This document shows positions 45,111 through 54,413 of a stretch of 64,000 nt of DNA, in pieces (the first letter of the stretch is position 1; each line of letters starts with the position of its first letter). The notes under the pieces are model-generated. The model was given only the letters and a program-made list of their open reading frames with translations, did no database searches and was not told the DNA's origin. The translations under genes and the position numbers were made by a program. This stretch comes from Cenarchaeum symbiont of Oopsacas minuta. Its GTDB lineage: Archaea > Thermoproteota > Nitrososphaeria > Nitrososphaerales > Nitrosopumilaceae. Location: the NCBI GenBank assembly GCA_029948415.1, contig JAJIZT010000001.1:838750-902749 (forward strand). Reading direction: 5' to 3'.

Positions 45111-45188
45111 ACAGAATAAGGTCTATGTTATGTATGATCAACCGTTATGATCGACGGATTTAACAACTAGAAAAATATTGTTCATATA

Positions 45189-45953
45189 TTGTCAAAGATC
45201 AAATTAGGTAAAACCAACTTGGACAGAATATATAATTCGGATGGAATATTTGGATTGAGCAAAATTCCAGACAAAAGTGTGGATTTATTCCTAACAGATC
45301 CGCCATATAAAATAAGCCAACGTCTAAACTGCAAGGGGCAAAAACTCGGCACCACCGCAAAACTCGATTTTGATTTTGGAGATTGGGATGAACGAGATGA
45401 TGGTAAATTTATCCAGTGGGTGGATAAAGCATTACCAAAAGTCAAAGGATGGGCAATCATATTTTGTGCCAAACAAAACATCGGGAGTTATTGGAAATTT
45501 TTTGAAAAACATGAGTTCAAAGCTATCGATGCAATAGTGTGGCAAAAACCCGATCCATTACCTCTTAATGGTAAAACAAAATTATTGAATGCTTGGGAAT
45601 CTGCAATAATAGGTAAAAAAAATGGTGCGCATTTTGGAGGATATTGTACACATAACATATTCAAATATCAAGCACCAAAGGGAAAAACTCGAATTCATCC
45701 AACACAAAAACCGTTGGGGTTGGTAAGAGAGTTAATTAATCTAACAACAAAAAAGAATGATATCGTGTTGGACATATTTATGGGATCTGGAACTACTGCT
45801 ATGGCCTGCAAACAACTTGAAAGGCATTATGTTGGATTTGAGCTTGACAAAAATTATTGCACGGCAGCAAGAAAACGTGTAGAGAAAGAATCAATATTAT
45901 TAAAAACACAACCAAATCTTAAGAAATATGTAATGGGAATTCCACGGCGTTGA
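45189..45953 (+). CDS. DNA (amino-N4/N6) methyltransferase 1
   Basis: 254 residues. Motif IV FLTDPPYKIS is near residue 37 and the SAM-binding motif I DIFMGSGTTAMACK is near residue 212, an order that defines the beta group of amino-methyltransferases. HPTQKPLGLVRELI lies between, as in this class. TTG start at 45189. The 3' end overlaps the convergent putative nuclease gene by 35 nt. It is the first of two methyltransferases flanking that gene, so a restriction-modification role is likely. Target sequence and whether A or C is modified cannot be told from sequence. Confidence 0.88.
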   Translation: MSKIKLGKTNLDRIYNSDGIFGLSKIPDKSVDLFLTDPPYKISQRLNCKGQKLGTTAKLDFDFGDWDERDDGKFIQWVDKALPKVKGWAIIFCAKQNIGSYWKFFEKHEFKAIDAIVWQKPDPLPLNGKTKLLNAWESAIIGKKNGAHFGGYCTHNIFKYQAPKGKTRIHPTQKPLGLVRELINLTTKKNDIVLDIFMGSGTTAMACKQLERHYVGFELDKNYCTAARKRVEKESILLKTQPNLKKYVMGIPRR

Positions 45954-46923
45954 CTTTTGCCAAATCTCCTTTGGATATGGAAACTGCCAACCTCCGTAAT
46001 TCTTTACCATTTTTTTCATATTTGATTTTCTTCTCGTTCAATTTCATTTTTAATAGCACAACAACTTTGTTTGAATCCGCAATGAATATTTTTGTCACTT
46101 CAAGACGCTCTTTATTCACTGTTGAGAGTATTATAGATTTATCTCCCCGATATTTAATAAGTACTTTTTCAGAAATATCTTGGAAATTCCATGATGTGTT
46201 TTTTGCCACTTTATATTCATACAAATTACCATAATTGTCTTTTGCATCATGTCCTGCCTGTTCTGTTAGAACCTGATGTTCTAACGGAATGGCTGTTAAC
46301 AATTCCCATAGTTTATTGCTGGTTTGAATTTGACCAATTTTGGTAATAGATTCTATTTTACCCGAAATTTCATTAATCGCACTCAAGTATCTCGTGAATT
46401 TCCCTTTGGTGCCAATATGTTTTACATATGTTTTTGATATTTTCAAATCATCTTCCAATTGTTTTGGAGAAAAATTAATCATGCGTCTGTTATTTACCTT
46501 ACCTTTTGGTTTTCTCTCTAATAATGCCTCGGTACGATATTTCAAGTAACTTGAGCATTGAGATCCGTTTACTTCGATATACCAATCGAACATAGGGCAA
46601 TTCACATTACTATCATCAATATGTGCAAAAATTACGGATTTGGCATCTTTTAATTTTTCTATTACGTTATCAGAATAATCATTGAACGTCCAACTATGAT
46701 TCGAGCTAGATTCTTTATAATGTTTGTATTCAAACTCACCATCGACAGTTTTTCCGTTTCGTGTACCCGAATGTCCAGCAATGGGACGATGCCCCAATTC
46801 ATTTGCGATCATAATTTCATATATTTTGCTATTCGAGTAGATGTCCTCAAGACCAAATTCAGTTCGCATAGTTTCTTGTATTTTGCGTAATTCTATAATG
46901 CATTTTCTTAACTCATGATTCAT
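45919..46923 (-). CDS. Putative restriction endonuclease with two similar PD-(D/E)XK-like halves
   Basis: 334 residues. Two segments (about 30-110 and 201-285) share a pattern: a helix with KIYE or KLWE, then AGHS or AGHD, then EYK (E65-x-K67; E236-x-K238), then SWTFNDYS or SWNFQDIS. The D...ExK arrangement suggests nuclease-fold catalytic sites in both halves. Its location between two methyltransferase genes makes a type II restriction enzyme the best guess. No known restriction family is recognised, and specificity is unknown. The middle (about 140-200) and the Lys-rich C-terminus are unassigned. Confidence 0.6.
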   Translation of the reverse strand: MNHELRKCIIELRKIQETMRTEFGLEDIYSNSKIYEIMIANELGHRPIAGHSGTRNGKTVDGEFEYKHYKESSSNHSWTFNDYSDNVIEKLKDAKSVIFAHIDDSNVNCPMFDWYIEVNGSQCSSYLKYRTEALLERKPKGKVNNRRMINFSPKQLEDDLKISKTYVKHIGTKGKFTRYLSAINEISGKIESITKIGQIQTSNKLWELLTAIPLEHQVLTEQAGHDAKDNYGNLYEYKVAKNTSWNFQDISEKVLIKYRGDKSIILSTVNKERLEVTKIFIADSNKVVVLLKMKLNEKKIKYEKNGKELRRLAVSISKGDLAKVNAVEFPLHIS

Positions 46924-47015
46924 TTTTCAGAATGCCTATTTTCAGATAACATGAAACATATAAAAAATATTAGACAATCTAACAAGTTTTATTGTGGTCA
47001 AATCTAGGTATCAAT

Positions 47016-47798
47016 ATGGCAGTAGCAAGATGTAAATTTTATGTGGCAGACGCTTTAGATAAATTACGAAAAATTCCAGTCAATTCTGTAGATCACTGCA
47101 TCACAGATCCGCCATACAACATATCTGGCTATGATGGAAAAAAAGAGATTGGATGGCTTAAAACAAATTCTTTATGGAAGGATAAAAAAAAATTCAAAAA
47201 GATCGATGAGACATGGGACTCGTTCACTGATGAAGATTATATTAATTTTACAGAATCATGGATAAAAGAATTAACACGTATTGTAAAACTAAATGGCAAT
47301 ATCATGATATTTGGTACATTCCATAATATCTATACGATTGGGTACATTCTAAAATTGTTGCAAAAGAAAACCATAGGTTCTATAACGTGGTACAAACGTA
47401 ACGCATTTCCAAATATCACTAGACGTATGTTATGTGAAAGTACTGAATATATTATTTGGTCTGTAAACAATGATGTAAAACACGCTAAAAATTGGGTGTT
47501 TAATTATGATGTTATGAAAGAGATGAATGGTGGAAAACAAATGCGCAATGTATGGGATATACCCATGACAAAAAAGACTGAAAAACAATTTGGAAAGCAT
47601 CCTAGTCAAAAACCACTTGAAGTATGTGATAGATTAATTCTAGGAATGACTAAGAAAAATGACGTTGTTATCGATCCCTTTGCAGGTAGTGGAACCATAC
47701 CATTATCTGCAAAAACACACGGCAGAAAATATATTGCAATTGAAAAAAACAAATCTTATGCAAAGATTGCAAAAAATCGATTGGATTCTGTGTTATAA
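47016..47798 (+). CDS. DNA (amino-N4/N6) methyltransferase 2
   Basis: About 260 residues from the ATG at 47016 (an upstream TTG at 46992 would add eight). Beta-group order again: CITDPPYNIS near residue 29, then FGKHPSQKPLEVCDRLI, then DPFAGSGTIPLSA as motif I near the C-terminus. It has WKDKKKFKKIDETWD as a linker. It shares the class but little overall sequence with methyltransferase 1, so they likely modify different strands or sites. It lies divergent from the nuclease gene with about 70 nt between ATG codons. Confidence 0.88.
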   Translation: MAVARCKFYVADALDKLRKIPVNSVDHCITDPPYNISGYDGKKEIGWLKTNSLWKDKKKFKKIDETWDSFTDEDYINFTESWIKELTRIVKLNGNIMIFGTFHNIYTIGYILKLLQKKTIGSITWYKRNAFPNITRRMLCESTEYIIWSVNNDVKHAKNWVFNYDVMKEMNGGKQMRNVWDIPMTKKTEKQFGKHPSQKPLEVCDRLILGMTKKNDVVIDPFAGSGTIPLSAKTHGRKYIAIEKNKSYAKIAKNRLDSVL

Positions 47799-47814
47799 TT
47801 CCACAACAAAAAAA

Positions 47815-48360
47815 TCATTTAGGCGGAATAATTGTAATTTCATTCAGATTGTATTTGTGACTATGATTACATTCAGAACATATTAGTGTAAGTTTAACTG
47901 AATCGAAATAGTTTGTGCCAACTATACTAGTACTTTGATCCATAAAAATTTTCTGTCCATTAATTAAATCCCAAAAGGATATTTTAATATCTCCAATACC
48001 TTGAACGTCATAATTATATTAGATCGTATGCATAATGAATTAATTTTCAAAATTGACGGTGTAATTCATGCCTAAAAATTTAACATTTTCAATTTAAAAT
48101 TTGATTGTGCATAAGGTCTATTTTATCATATTGGGAATATAAACTTCAAATTCTTTATGACATGTTTTACAATTTGCTTTAATTCTTAAATATTCGCTCA
48201 AAACTCATTCGCCTTTTTTATCCGCAGATATTGTGATTTTATTATTTTTTATACGAAATGTTATAGACTGTGGTATTCCAATAATTGCGCGATCGGTTTT
48301 GGTAAAACCAACATGAAGGTCTTTAACATTATTACTTTCAACATGTTCAACACGTTTCAT
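47815..48360 (-). pseudogene. Debris of small genes downstream of the RM island
   Basis: Three short minus-strand open stretches lie here. One at 47815-48018 lacks a start and reads into LICSECNHSHKYNLNEITII. One around 48118-48200 contains LRIKANCKTCHKEFEVYIP. One at 48205-48360 begins with ATG and encodes 51 residues (MKRVEHVESNNVKDLHVGFT). Two of them carry a C-x2-C with nearby His or Cys. They may be pieces of one or more decayed zinc-binding accessory proteins. Nothing else is visible between 47799 and 48491. Confidence 0.4.
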
Positions 48361-48491
48361 ATATTGTGGTTCAGATCCAATTATTTATACTTGCCAAATC
48401 GAGAGAAGATCCGCATTTCAGGAATAGCCCTCCATAACTTCACATAACCAAAAAACGATGCTTTTTAATTCTACCATGATATCTTATCTGC

Positions 48492-48641
48492 ATGTACTAT
48501 AATTTTGAACTTGTTATGGCAGGAGCAATATTGTTGACTGCCATGCTAGTAGGTGGTATAGCGTTACGGATAAAACGTAGGCGCGATGAGAAAAAGATCC
48601 CAGATCTCAGCTCTGTAGAAAACACAGATGCCAATACATGA
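48492..48641 (+). CDS. Small single-pass membrane protein
   Basis: 49 residues: a hydrophobic helix (LVMAGAILLTAMLVGGIAL) followed by a strongly basic stop-transfer segment (RIKRRRDEKK) and a short polar tail. It ends about 40 nt before ubiX on the same strand. Unrecognised family; likely a real small gene because the topology is clean. Confidence 0.45.
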   Translation: MYYNFELVMAGAILLTAMLVGGIALRIKRRRDEKKIPDLSSVENTDANT

Positions 48642-48682
48642 ACTCGCACAGATAAAATAACCGTGTAGATAATTGTATCTTG

Positions 48683-49240
48683 ATGAATCTGACAGTTGCA
48701 ATGACAGGAAGTACTGGAGTCATATATGGAATAAGGATATTGGAAGTACTCGGCAAGATGGGCGTTAGGACTCATCTTATCATGAGCAGATGGGCAGCAA
48801 AATGCATACTGATGGAGACCGAGTATACCGTAGAACAGGTTCAAAAACTTGCAAGCACATACTCGGATCCATCAAACATGGCATCAAGTGTATCCAGTGG
48901 GACATACAAGTCAGATGGAATGATAGTGGCTCCATGTAGCATGAAGACACTAGCTGCAATATCTGTAGGATATGATGATACACTAGTTGCACGTGCAGCA
49001 AGTGTTACAATAAAAGAATCAAGAAAGTTGGTTTTAATTGTAAGGGAAACTCCAATGTCGTCTATACATCTTGAAAATATGCTAAAACTTTCAAGACTCG
49101 GTGTGATAATACTTCCACCTGTTACGGAATTTTACACAAAACCCAAGAGCATATTGGACATGGTGGATCATGGGGTTGGGAAATGTTTAGATCAATTTGG
49201 CATAAACCACAACTTGTACAAGCCGTGGGGCGGCAACTAG
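48683..49240 (+). CDS. ubiX: Flavin prenyltransferase UbiX
   Basis: Adds a dimethylallyl group to FMN to make prenylated FMN, the cofactor of UbiD-type decarboxylases. 185 residues. Visible are LTVAMTGSTGVIYGIRILE at the flavin phosphate site, MIVAPCSMKTLAAISVGY, and the RETPMSSIHLENMLKLSRLG segment typical of UbiX. A UbiD partner is not seen in this window. An in-frame TTG at 48680 precedes the chosen ATG. Confidence 0.93.
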   Translation: MNLTVAMTGSTGVIYGIRILEVLGKMGVRTHLIMSRWAAKCILMETEYTVEQVQKLASTYSDPSNMASSVSSGTYKSDGMIVAPCSMKTLAAISVGYDDTLVARAASVTIKESRKLVLIVRETPMSSIHLENMLKLSRLGVIILPPVTEFYTKPKSILDMVDHGVGKCLDQFGINHNLYKPWGGN

Positions 49241-49255
49241 GAATTTTAATCAAAA

Positions 49256-49684
49256 ATGCAACACATAACGTTTGAAAAGAAAATAAAATCTGACGTTGAG
49301 AGAGCATTTAAAATTTCCACAGATTATGCAAATCTAAATAATGTAACAAACAAATTTTACACTTTGGCAAATGTGCGTTCAAGCCGTGAGAATGCAACTA
49401 TAGTATCACATCGTGTAAACATCTTGGACAAAAGTCTTGCAGTAATGATAAAACACGTGGTAGAAAAACCATATGTGCATAAATCTCATTGGGTGGGAGG
49501 AGATGCAAAAGGAAGTATTGTGATAGAGATGTATGAAAAGTCAGAGAATGGGACAGTATTATATGTGGATGCAAAACTAAAACTACCTATTACACTAGCT
49601 ATAAAATCGATATTTTCTTTCAAAAAACTTGAATCAAACTTGCATCAAATGGCAGATGGAATTGCACTAGCTGCTGAATCTTAG
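49256..49684 (+). CDS. SRPBCC/START-like ligand-binding protein
   Basis: 142 residues with the beta-alpha-beta pattern of polyketide-cyclase/START-like proteins: ITFEKKIKSDVERAFKISTD at the N-terminus, repeated beta strands including VHKSHWVGGDAKGSIVIEMY, and a long C-terminal helix. It would hold a hydrophobic ligand in a pocket; the ligand is unknown. Follows ubiX by 15 nt in one operon and converges with tatA with a 4-nt overlap. Confidence 0.7.
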   Translation: MQHITFEKKIKSDVERAFKISTDYANLNNVTNKFYTLANVRSSRENATIVSHRVNILDKSLAVMIKHVVEKPYVHKSHWVGGDAKGSIVIEMYEKSENGTVLYVDAKLKLPITLAIKSIFSFKKLESNLHQMADGIALAAES

Positions 49685-49881
49685 GATTTATCTCGTTTGT
49701 CTTTGTATTCTTTGAGTTCCTTGTCGCCTTCGAGCTTGCCTTTCTCAAATTCGCCCTTTGCCTTGCCAAATGTTTTTGCAAGCTCTGGTATTTTCTTTGC
49801 TCCAAAAATTAGCACTGCTGCAAACACTATGATGATTATCCATTCTTGACCTGCGATAAATCCTGCCAACGATTCAAACAT
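49681..49881 (-). CDS. tatA: Sec-independent translocase subunit TatA
   Basis: 66 residues. A short N-terminal helix (EWIIIIVFAAVLIFG), the FGAKKIPELAKTFGKAKGEF hinge and amphipathic helix, and a charged tail identify TatA/E. It forms the pore-like assembly for export of folded proteins with twin-arginine signals. It lies directly downstream of tatC (39 nt), so tatC-tatA form an operon on the minus strand. Confidence 0.93.
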   Translation of the reverse strand: MFESLAGFIAGQEWIIIIVFAAVLIFGAKKIPELAKTFGKAKGEFEKGKLEGDKELKEYKDKRDKS

Positions 49882-49920
49882 ATCATAATTGTGCGGAATT
49901 GAGATTTAAGTGTTTTACAC

Positions 49921-50700
49921 TCACGTTTGTTTATCTTTGTTTTTACGCTCAAGCCTTTCAGCAAATATCATGCCTCCAAGATACAAGCATATCATTGGAC
50001 CAGCTATAAACCACATGGTAATACCGCTACCATCGGGCGTGATGATCGCCCCAAATATCACAATTGCCACTATGGCATAACGTATGTTTCTTCTCCAAAA
50101 TTTTTTACCGGCTAATCCAGATGCAGTAAATGCATACATTACTAGTGGAAGCTGGAACGATATGCCGAATGCAAGTAGAAACTGGAGTACAAATCCGACA
50201 AAATCCATAACGTTCAAAAATGTCACAAGACCTGCAGATTCGCCGTACGTGTACAAAAAGTCCAGTATATATGGAATAACAAACACGTATGAAAATACAC
50301 ATCCACTCAAAAACAAAACTAGAGATGGGATGGATATATTTCGACTAATTTTTACTTCGGTCTCTCTCAAAGCAGGTGCTAAAAATCCCACAGATTCCCG
50401 TACAATTATGGGCATTGAACATACAACAGATAAGAGTACTGCAATATACACTTGGGCAAAGAATGCCTGCCCTGGAGCAGTTTGTATCAACTGCACGTCT
50501 TTTGGAACTAGGACTTCACGCATATAGTCAGTTATCTGTGCAGCAATATTGTTTAGCGGTTCTAGAGTTGGATAGTATAATGTAACCCCCTTTACATCAA
50601 AAGGTTCGGCATGAAATGTTATCAAAAATATGGCTATGGCGATTATTGCAATAGCCGATCTTAAAACACGTCTCCTAATCTCTTCTAAATGTGGCCCAAT
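49921..50700 (-). CDS. tatC: Sec-independent translocase subunit TatC, start codon unclear
   Basis: Receptor subunit of the twin-arginine pathway. The frame encodes GPHLEEIRRRVLRSAIAI, the conserved cytoplasmic motif and first membrane helix, followed by further helices and a PDGSGITMWFIAGPM segment near the end. The first usual start codon in frame is a TTG at 50625, which falls inside helix 1 and would remove the conserved HLEExRRR motif. Between the upstream in-frame stop (about 50739) and that TTG no ATG, GTG or TTG exists. A non-canonical ATT at 50700 or CTG at 50730, or a one-base indel, would explain this. Coordinates use the ATT. Confidence 0.85.
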   Translation of the reverse strand: MGPHLEEIRRRVLRSAIAIIAIAIFLITFHAEPFDVKGVTLYYPTLEPLNNIAAQITDYMREVLVPKDVQLIQTAPGQAFFAQVYIAVLLSVVCSMPIIVRESVGFLAPALRETEVKISRNISIPSLVLFLSGCVFSYVFVIPYILDFLYTYGESAGLVTFLNVMDFVGFVLQFLLAFGISFQLPLVMYAFTASGLAGKKFWRRNIRYAIVAIVIFGAIITPDGSGITMWFIAGPMICLYLGGMIFAERLERKNKDKQT

Positions 50701-50739
50701 ATCACCTGTGGCATATGTCGTGGCGCACAGCCCCCAAAC

Positions 50740-51204
50740 CTACTTTCCCGGTATTGGAAGCAGTTTTGCCTCCGGCATGCCTGAGGATTTTATCTCCTCT
50801 TCGGTCATATCCGAAAATTCCATAGTAATTGTAGACTTTGTATTGAATTTAGATTCAAGATCCAATGCAAGCTGTGCTATCTGTTTTGGAGAATAGATCT
50901 CTTTTGAATCCTCTAAAATTACCCTCTCGCCTTTTTCAAGTGGTTTGCCACCAAATTTGTCTTTTAGGAATTTTGTAATATTTGGAACCTCTTTGCGGTC
51001 TAGATTGTTATAATAAAATGAGATGCCGTTGACAGATTTATAGTCATTTGGTGTGCCATGCTTGTACAAAAACACGCCAATGAATATGGCTGCATCTTCA
51101 GGCTCGCGTATACATTTTATATCCCAGTTTAAAAGATGCTCTTCTTGATAAGTGAACTCTGTGATCTCGTTAGGCTCTAGCTTCCAATACCTAAATCTTG
51201 TCAT
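50740..51204 (-). CDS. Protein of unknown function upstream of tatC
   Basis: 154 residues from the ATG at 51204, which begins MTRFRYWKLEPNEITEFTY; the open frame extends to 51252 but the hydrophobic extra N-terminus looks unrelated. It contains an LNWDIKCIREPEDAAIFIGV strand region, and the C-terminus includes an EEEIKSSGMPEAKLLPIPGK tail. No domain is recognised. It ends just upstream of tatC, so it is probably co-transcribed. Confidence 0.6.
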   Translation of the reverse strand: MTRFRYWKLEPNEITEFTYQEEHLLNWDIKCIREPEDAAIFIGVFLYKHGTPNDYKSVNGISFYYNNLDRKEVPNITKFLKDKFGGKPLEKGERVILEDSKEIYSPKQIAQLALDLESKFNTKSTITMEFSDMTEEEIKSSGMPEAKLLPIPGK

Positions 51205-51288
51205 ATGTAATGCATATGATATGTCCGATATAAATACAACCAACAGCCACAAGATAGGTAATTATGTTTAATATGCTCGCACAATCTT

Positions 51289-51549
51289 ATGGGCATATTT
51301 ATTGCTAAAGTCGTCATAGAGAACAAGACTGGAATAAACGATCCAGAAGGGGAGACTATACTCCATGACTTGATTCTAAAAGGATCAAACTCGAAAATTT
51401 TGGACGTACGAACTGCTAAAATACTTTTCATATCGATACGTGAGAGATCATCAGAGAGTGCCAAAAAAAGCATAAAGAAAATGTGTGATGATATGCGCAT
51501 ATACAACCCGATGGTCAGTCGTGTATCCATCTCTGTCTCTAAAGCATGA
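51289..51549 (+). CDS. purS: FGAM synthase subunit PurS
   Basis: 86 residues. Small subunit of the three-part phosphoribosylformylglycinamidine synthase, bridging PurL and PurQ. The signature KVVIENKTGINDPEGETILH matches PurS, followed by KILDVRTAKILFISI. It heads the purSQLF operon, 36 nt before purQ. Confidence 0.92.
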   Translation: MGIFIAKVVIENKTGINDPEGETILHDLILKGSNSKILDVRTAKILFISIRERSSESAKKSIKKMCDDMRIYNPMVSRVSISVSKA

Positions 51550-51585
51550 TTCACATTAAATAAGCGGAGATCTAATCACATACGT

Positions 51586-52260
51586 GTGAGGGTTGGCATC
51601 ATAGTCTTTCCTGGAAGCAACTGCGATCGAGATATGATGCACGTGTTACAGGATGTATACAATATAGACGCGCAGTTTTTTTGGCACCAAAAACCTCTAC
51701 CAATATCTGGTCTTGATGCGGTGATTTTGCCAGGTGGTTTCTCTTACGGGGATCGACTGCGAGCAGGTGTAATTGCAGCACATAGTCCTGTAATGAAAGA
51801 TGTAAAACAACTTGCCGCAGACGGTATTCCAGTTCTTGGAATATGTAATGGCTTTCAAATACTTGTGGAATCAAATCTCTTACCTGGAGTTTTACTTGGA
51901 AATGAATCCCATTCTTTTATGTGCCAGTGGACAGAACTTGTGGTTGAAAATAATTCTACACCGTTTACTCGCATGTTGGAGATGCACCAACACATACCCA
52001 TACCCATAGCAAACGGTGAGGGTAGATATTATGTAGATGAGGAGACTCTTGCTGAAATGCATAAAAAAAATCAAATCGTCTTCAAATATGCAAAAAGTGT
52101 AAATGGATCAAAGGGTCAAATAGCTGGTGTATGCAACACAGACGGCAATGTGATGGGAATGATGCCACATCCTGAGAGAGCAGCCGAGTCTAAACTAAAC
52201 CCGTTTGATTCAAAACCTGCATCTCTGATATTTGAATCCCTCATTGGAGGATTTCATTGA
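51586..52260 (+). CDS. purQ: FGAM synthase glutaminase subunit PurQ
   Basis: 224 residues, class I glutamine amidotransferase that supplies ammonia to PurL. VGIIVFPGSNCDRD is the N-terminal signature, GICNGFQIL carries the nucleophile Cys and PHPERAAESK the His/Glu end of the triad. GTG start at 51586. It overlaps purL by 4 nt, which implies coupled translation. Confidence 0.95.
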   Translation: MRVGIIVFPGSNCDRDMMHVLQDVYNIDAQFFWHQKPLPISGLDAVILPGGFSYGDRLRAGVIAAHSPVMKDVKQLAADGIPVLGICNGFQILVESNLLPGVLLGNESHSFMCQWTELVVENNSTPFTRMLEMHQHIPIPIANGEGRYYVDEETLAEMHKKNQIVFKYAKSVNGSKGQIAGVCNTDGNVMGMMPHPERAAESKLNPFDSKPASLIFESLIGGFH

Positions 52261-54413
52261 GCCTTACTAAAAATGAACTAAAACACTTGCATGCAAGTAT
52301 TGGACGTATGCCAACTCTTACAGAGCTTGACGTTGTGGCTGCAGAATGGTCAGAGCATTGTTCATACAAATCATCAAAGATGCATCTTGGACAACTTCCA
52401 AGCTCTAGCAAGCATGTCATATCTGAAAAAGGGTACGACTCTGGTGTACTTGATGTGGGGGATGGATACGTGGTGACAGTACACATTGAAAGTCACAACC
52501 ACCCTTCTGCTATAGAGCCATATGGAGGTGCAGCAACAGGCGTAGGTGGAGTAATCCGAGATATACTTTCTACTGGAACAAGACCTATAGCAATACTTGA
52601 CGGTCTACGCTTTGGTAACATACGCAAAGATGCACATGCCGCATGGCTTTTTAGAAACGTGGTATCTGGTATTGCCGCATATGGAAATTGTCTTGGAATC
52701 CCAACAGTGGGAGGAGAGGTAGAGTTTGACTCATCATATTCTGGATATGCTCTAGTAGATGTTGCCGCTGTGGGATTTGGAAAAAAAGAATTGATGATAA
52801 AAAACCGGGCAAAATCAGGTGATTGTGTGGTTTTACTTGGAGGCCCAACTGGCAGAGATGGAATGGGTGGTGCACAGTTTGCATCTGACCGCCTAGAATC
52901 TGAAGACCGCTCAGCAGTGCAAATACCTGATCCATTTATCGAAAAAATGATCATTGAATCTATATTGGAAGCACGACGGAAAAATTTGATCCATGCCATG
53001 AAAGATTTGGGCGGTGGTGGACTCTCGTGTGCTATATCCGAGACAGCCGATGCACTCTCTATTGGAATACTCGCAGACGTTGGCAAAGTACACACGCGAG
53101 GTGATGATATGCTACCACATGAAGTGATGGTATCAGAGTCCCAGGAGCGTATGTTGGTAATAACGCCTAGATCAAAGATAAAAAGACTAGAGAAAATTTG
53201 CGACAAATTTGGAGTGCCATGCTCAAAGATCGGCGTGGTTACAGCCGATAAAATAATGCATATAAAAAACGGTAGCAAGACTGTTGTGAAAATACCTGCA
53301 AAGACTGTGGCAAATGCGCCTCTATTGGATCTTCCATCCTCACGTCCAAAATATATCGACAGACTGCTAGATGACTCCAAAGTAAAACCCTCTAAAGATC
53401 TTTCAAAATGTCTTCAAAGACTACTCTCTAGTCCAAACATTGCATCAAGACAACCAGTATATGGCCAATATGATCACGAAGTTGGAATACGCACAATGAT
53501 CAGGCCAGGTAGGGATGCTGCACTGTTGCGACTAGATAATGGCAGATATCTATCTATTACAATCGACGGCAATCCACGACACTGTTATGTGAATCCTCGT
53601 CATGGTGCAGCTGGTTGTTTTGAAGAAGCATGCCGTAATGTAGTATGTACAGGTGCAAGACCTATTGGAATGGTGGATCATCTACAATTTGGCAATCCAA
53701 CAGATCAGGAGGTTTTTTGGACATTTCTTGAATCTATCAAAGGTATAGCCGAATGTGCAAAACGTCTTGCTATACCATGTGTTGGAGGCAAGGTGAGCCT
53801 ATACAATGAGACACCGCGCGGTTCGATAAAACCTACACCAGTAATTGGAGTGTTGGGTCTAACTAGAAAGCCGCTCCTAGCGCAATCTATACGCAGAGGG
53901 GACTTGCTAGTAATTGTTGGGAGGACAAAGAATGAGATGGGTGGTTCTGAATACTATGAGGAGATACATCACATGATAGGTGGGATATGCCCAAAGGTAG
54001 ATTATACTGTATCACGCAAAAATGCATCATCTGTGTTATATTTGGTAAAGATGCATATGGTTCGAGCCATACATGATTGCTCAAAGGGTGGACTTGCTGT
54101 GGCAATATCTGAGATGTGCATAGGCGATAACATTGGATGTAGAGTATATTCAAACTTGATCCCATCTGATCTAATGTCTATGGATAGAATACTATTCTCT
54201 GAAAGTCATTCAAGATACCTTCTTGCAGTACCAAAGACAGATCTAAAACGCGCATTAACATACTTTGAAAAAAGAAATATAGAGCATGCTGTAATTGGTG
54301 AATTTGGAGGCAAATCTATATCCATTGATCTAGATAAAAGACATACTGCAATAAAACTAATGGTTGACAAGATGCAGAAAGTATGGAATGATGGGTTGGC
54401 AGGTAGAGTATGA
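52257..54413 (+). CDS. purL: FGAM synthase subunit PurL
   Basis: Converts FGAR to FGAM with ATP and ammonia from PurQ. 718 residues, the length of the small bacterial/archaeal PurL. Visible are EWSEHCSYKSSK, HIESHNHPSAIEPYGGAATG, the second-half glycine-rich loop and the KDLGGGGLSCAISE and DCSKGGLAVAISEM signatures. TTG start with a 4-nt overlap of purQ; purF begins with a 4-nt overlap at the end. Confidence 0.95.
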   Translation: MSLTKNELKHLHASIGRMPTLTELDVVAAEWSEHCSYKSSKMHLGQLPSSSKHVISEKGYDSGVLDVGDGYVVTVHIESHNHPSAIEPYGGAATGVGGVIRDILSTGTRPIAILDGLRFGNIRKDAHAAWLFRNVVSGIAAYGNCLGIPTVGGEVEFDSSYSGYALVDVAAVGFGKKELMIKNRAKSGDCVVLLGGPTGRDGMGGAQFASDRLESEDRSAVQIPDPFIEKMIIESILEARRKNLIHAMKDLGGGGLSCAISETADALSIGILADVGKVHTRGDDMLPHEVMVSESQERMLVITPRSKIKRLEKICDKFGVPCSKIGVVTADKIMHIKNGSKTVVKIPAKTVANAPLLDLPSSRPKYIDRLLDDSKVKPSKDLSKCLQRLLSSPNIASRQPVYGQYDHEVGIRTMIRPGRDAALLRLDNGRYLSITIDGNPRHCYVNPRHGAAGCFEEACRNVVCTGARPIGMVDHLQFGNPTDQEVFWTFLESIKGIAECAKRLAIPCVGGKVSLYNETPRGSIKPTPVIGVLGLTRKPLLAQSIRRGDLLVIVGRTKNEMGGSEYYEEIHHMIGGICPKVDYTVSRKNASSVLYLVKMHMVRAIHDCSKGGLAVAISEMCIGDNIGCRVYSNLIPSDLMSMDRILFSESHSRYLLAVPKTDLKRALTYFEKRNIEHAVIGEFGGKSISIDLDKRHTAIKLMVDKMQKVWNDGLAGRV

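Noticed and set aside
47799-48491. Possible extra tRNA or regulatory RNA in the gene-poor gap
   Set aside because: No acceptor/T-arm pairing or GGTTCAA-type T loop was found; only protein-gene debris is visible.
52493-53380. 295-codon open frame antisense to purL
   Set aside because: purL has clear catalytic motifs on the plus strand; the antisense translation is Ser/Pro-rich low-complexity sequence with no recognisable domain.
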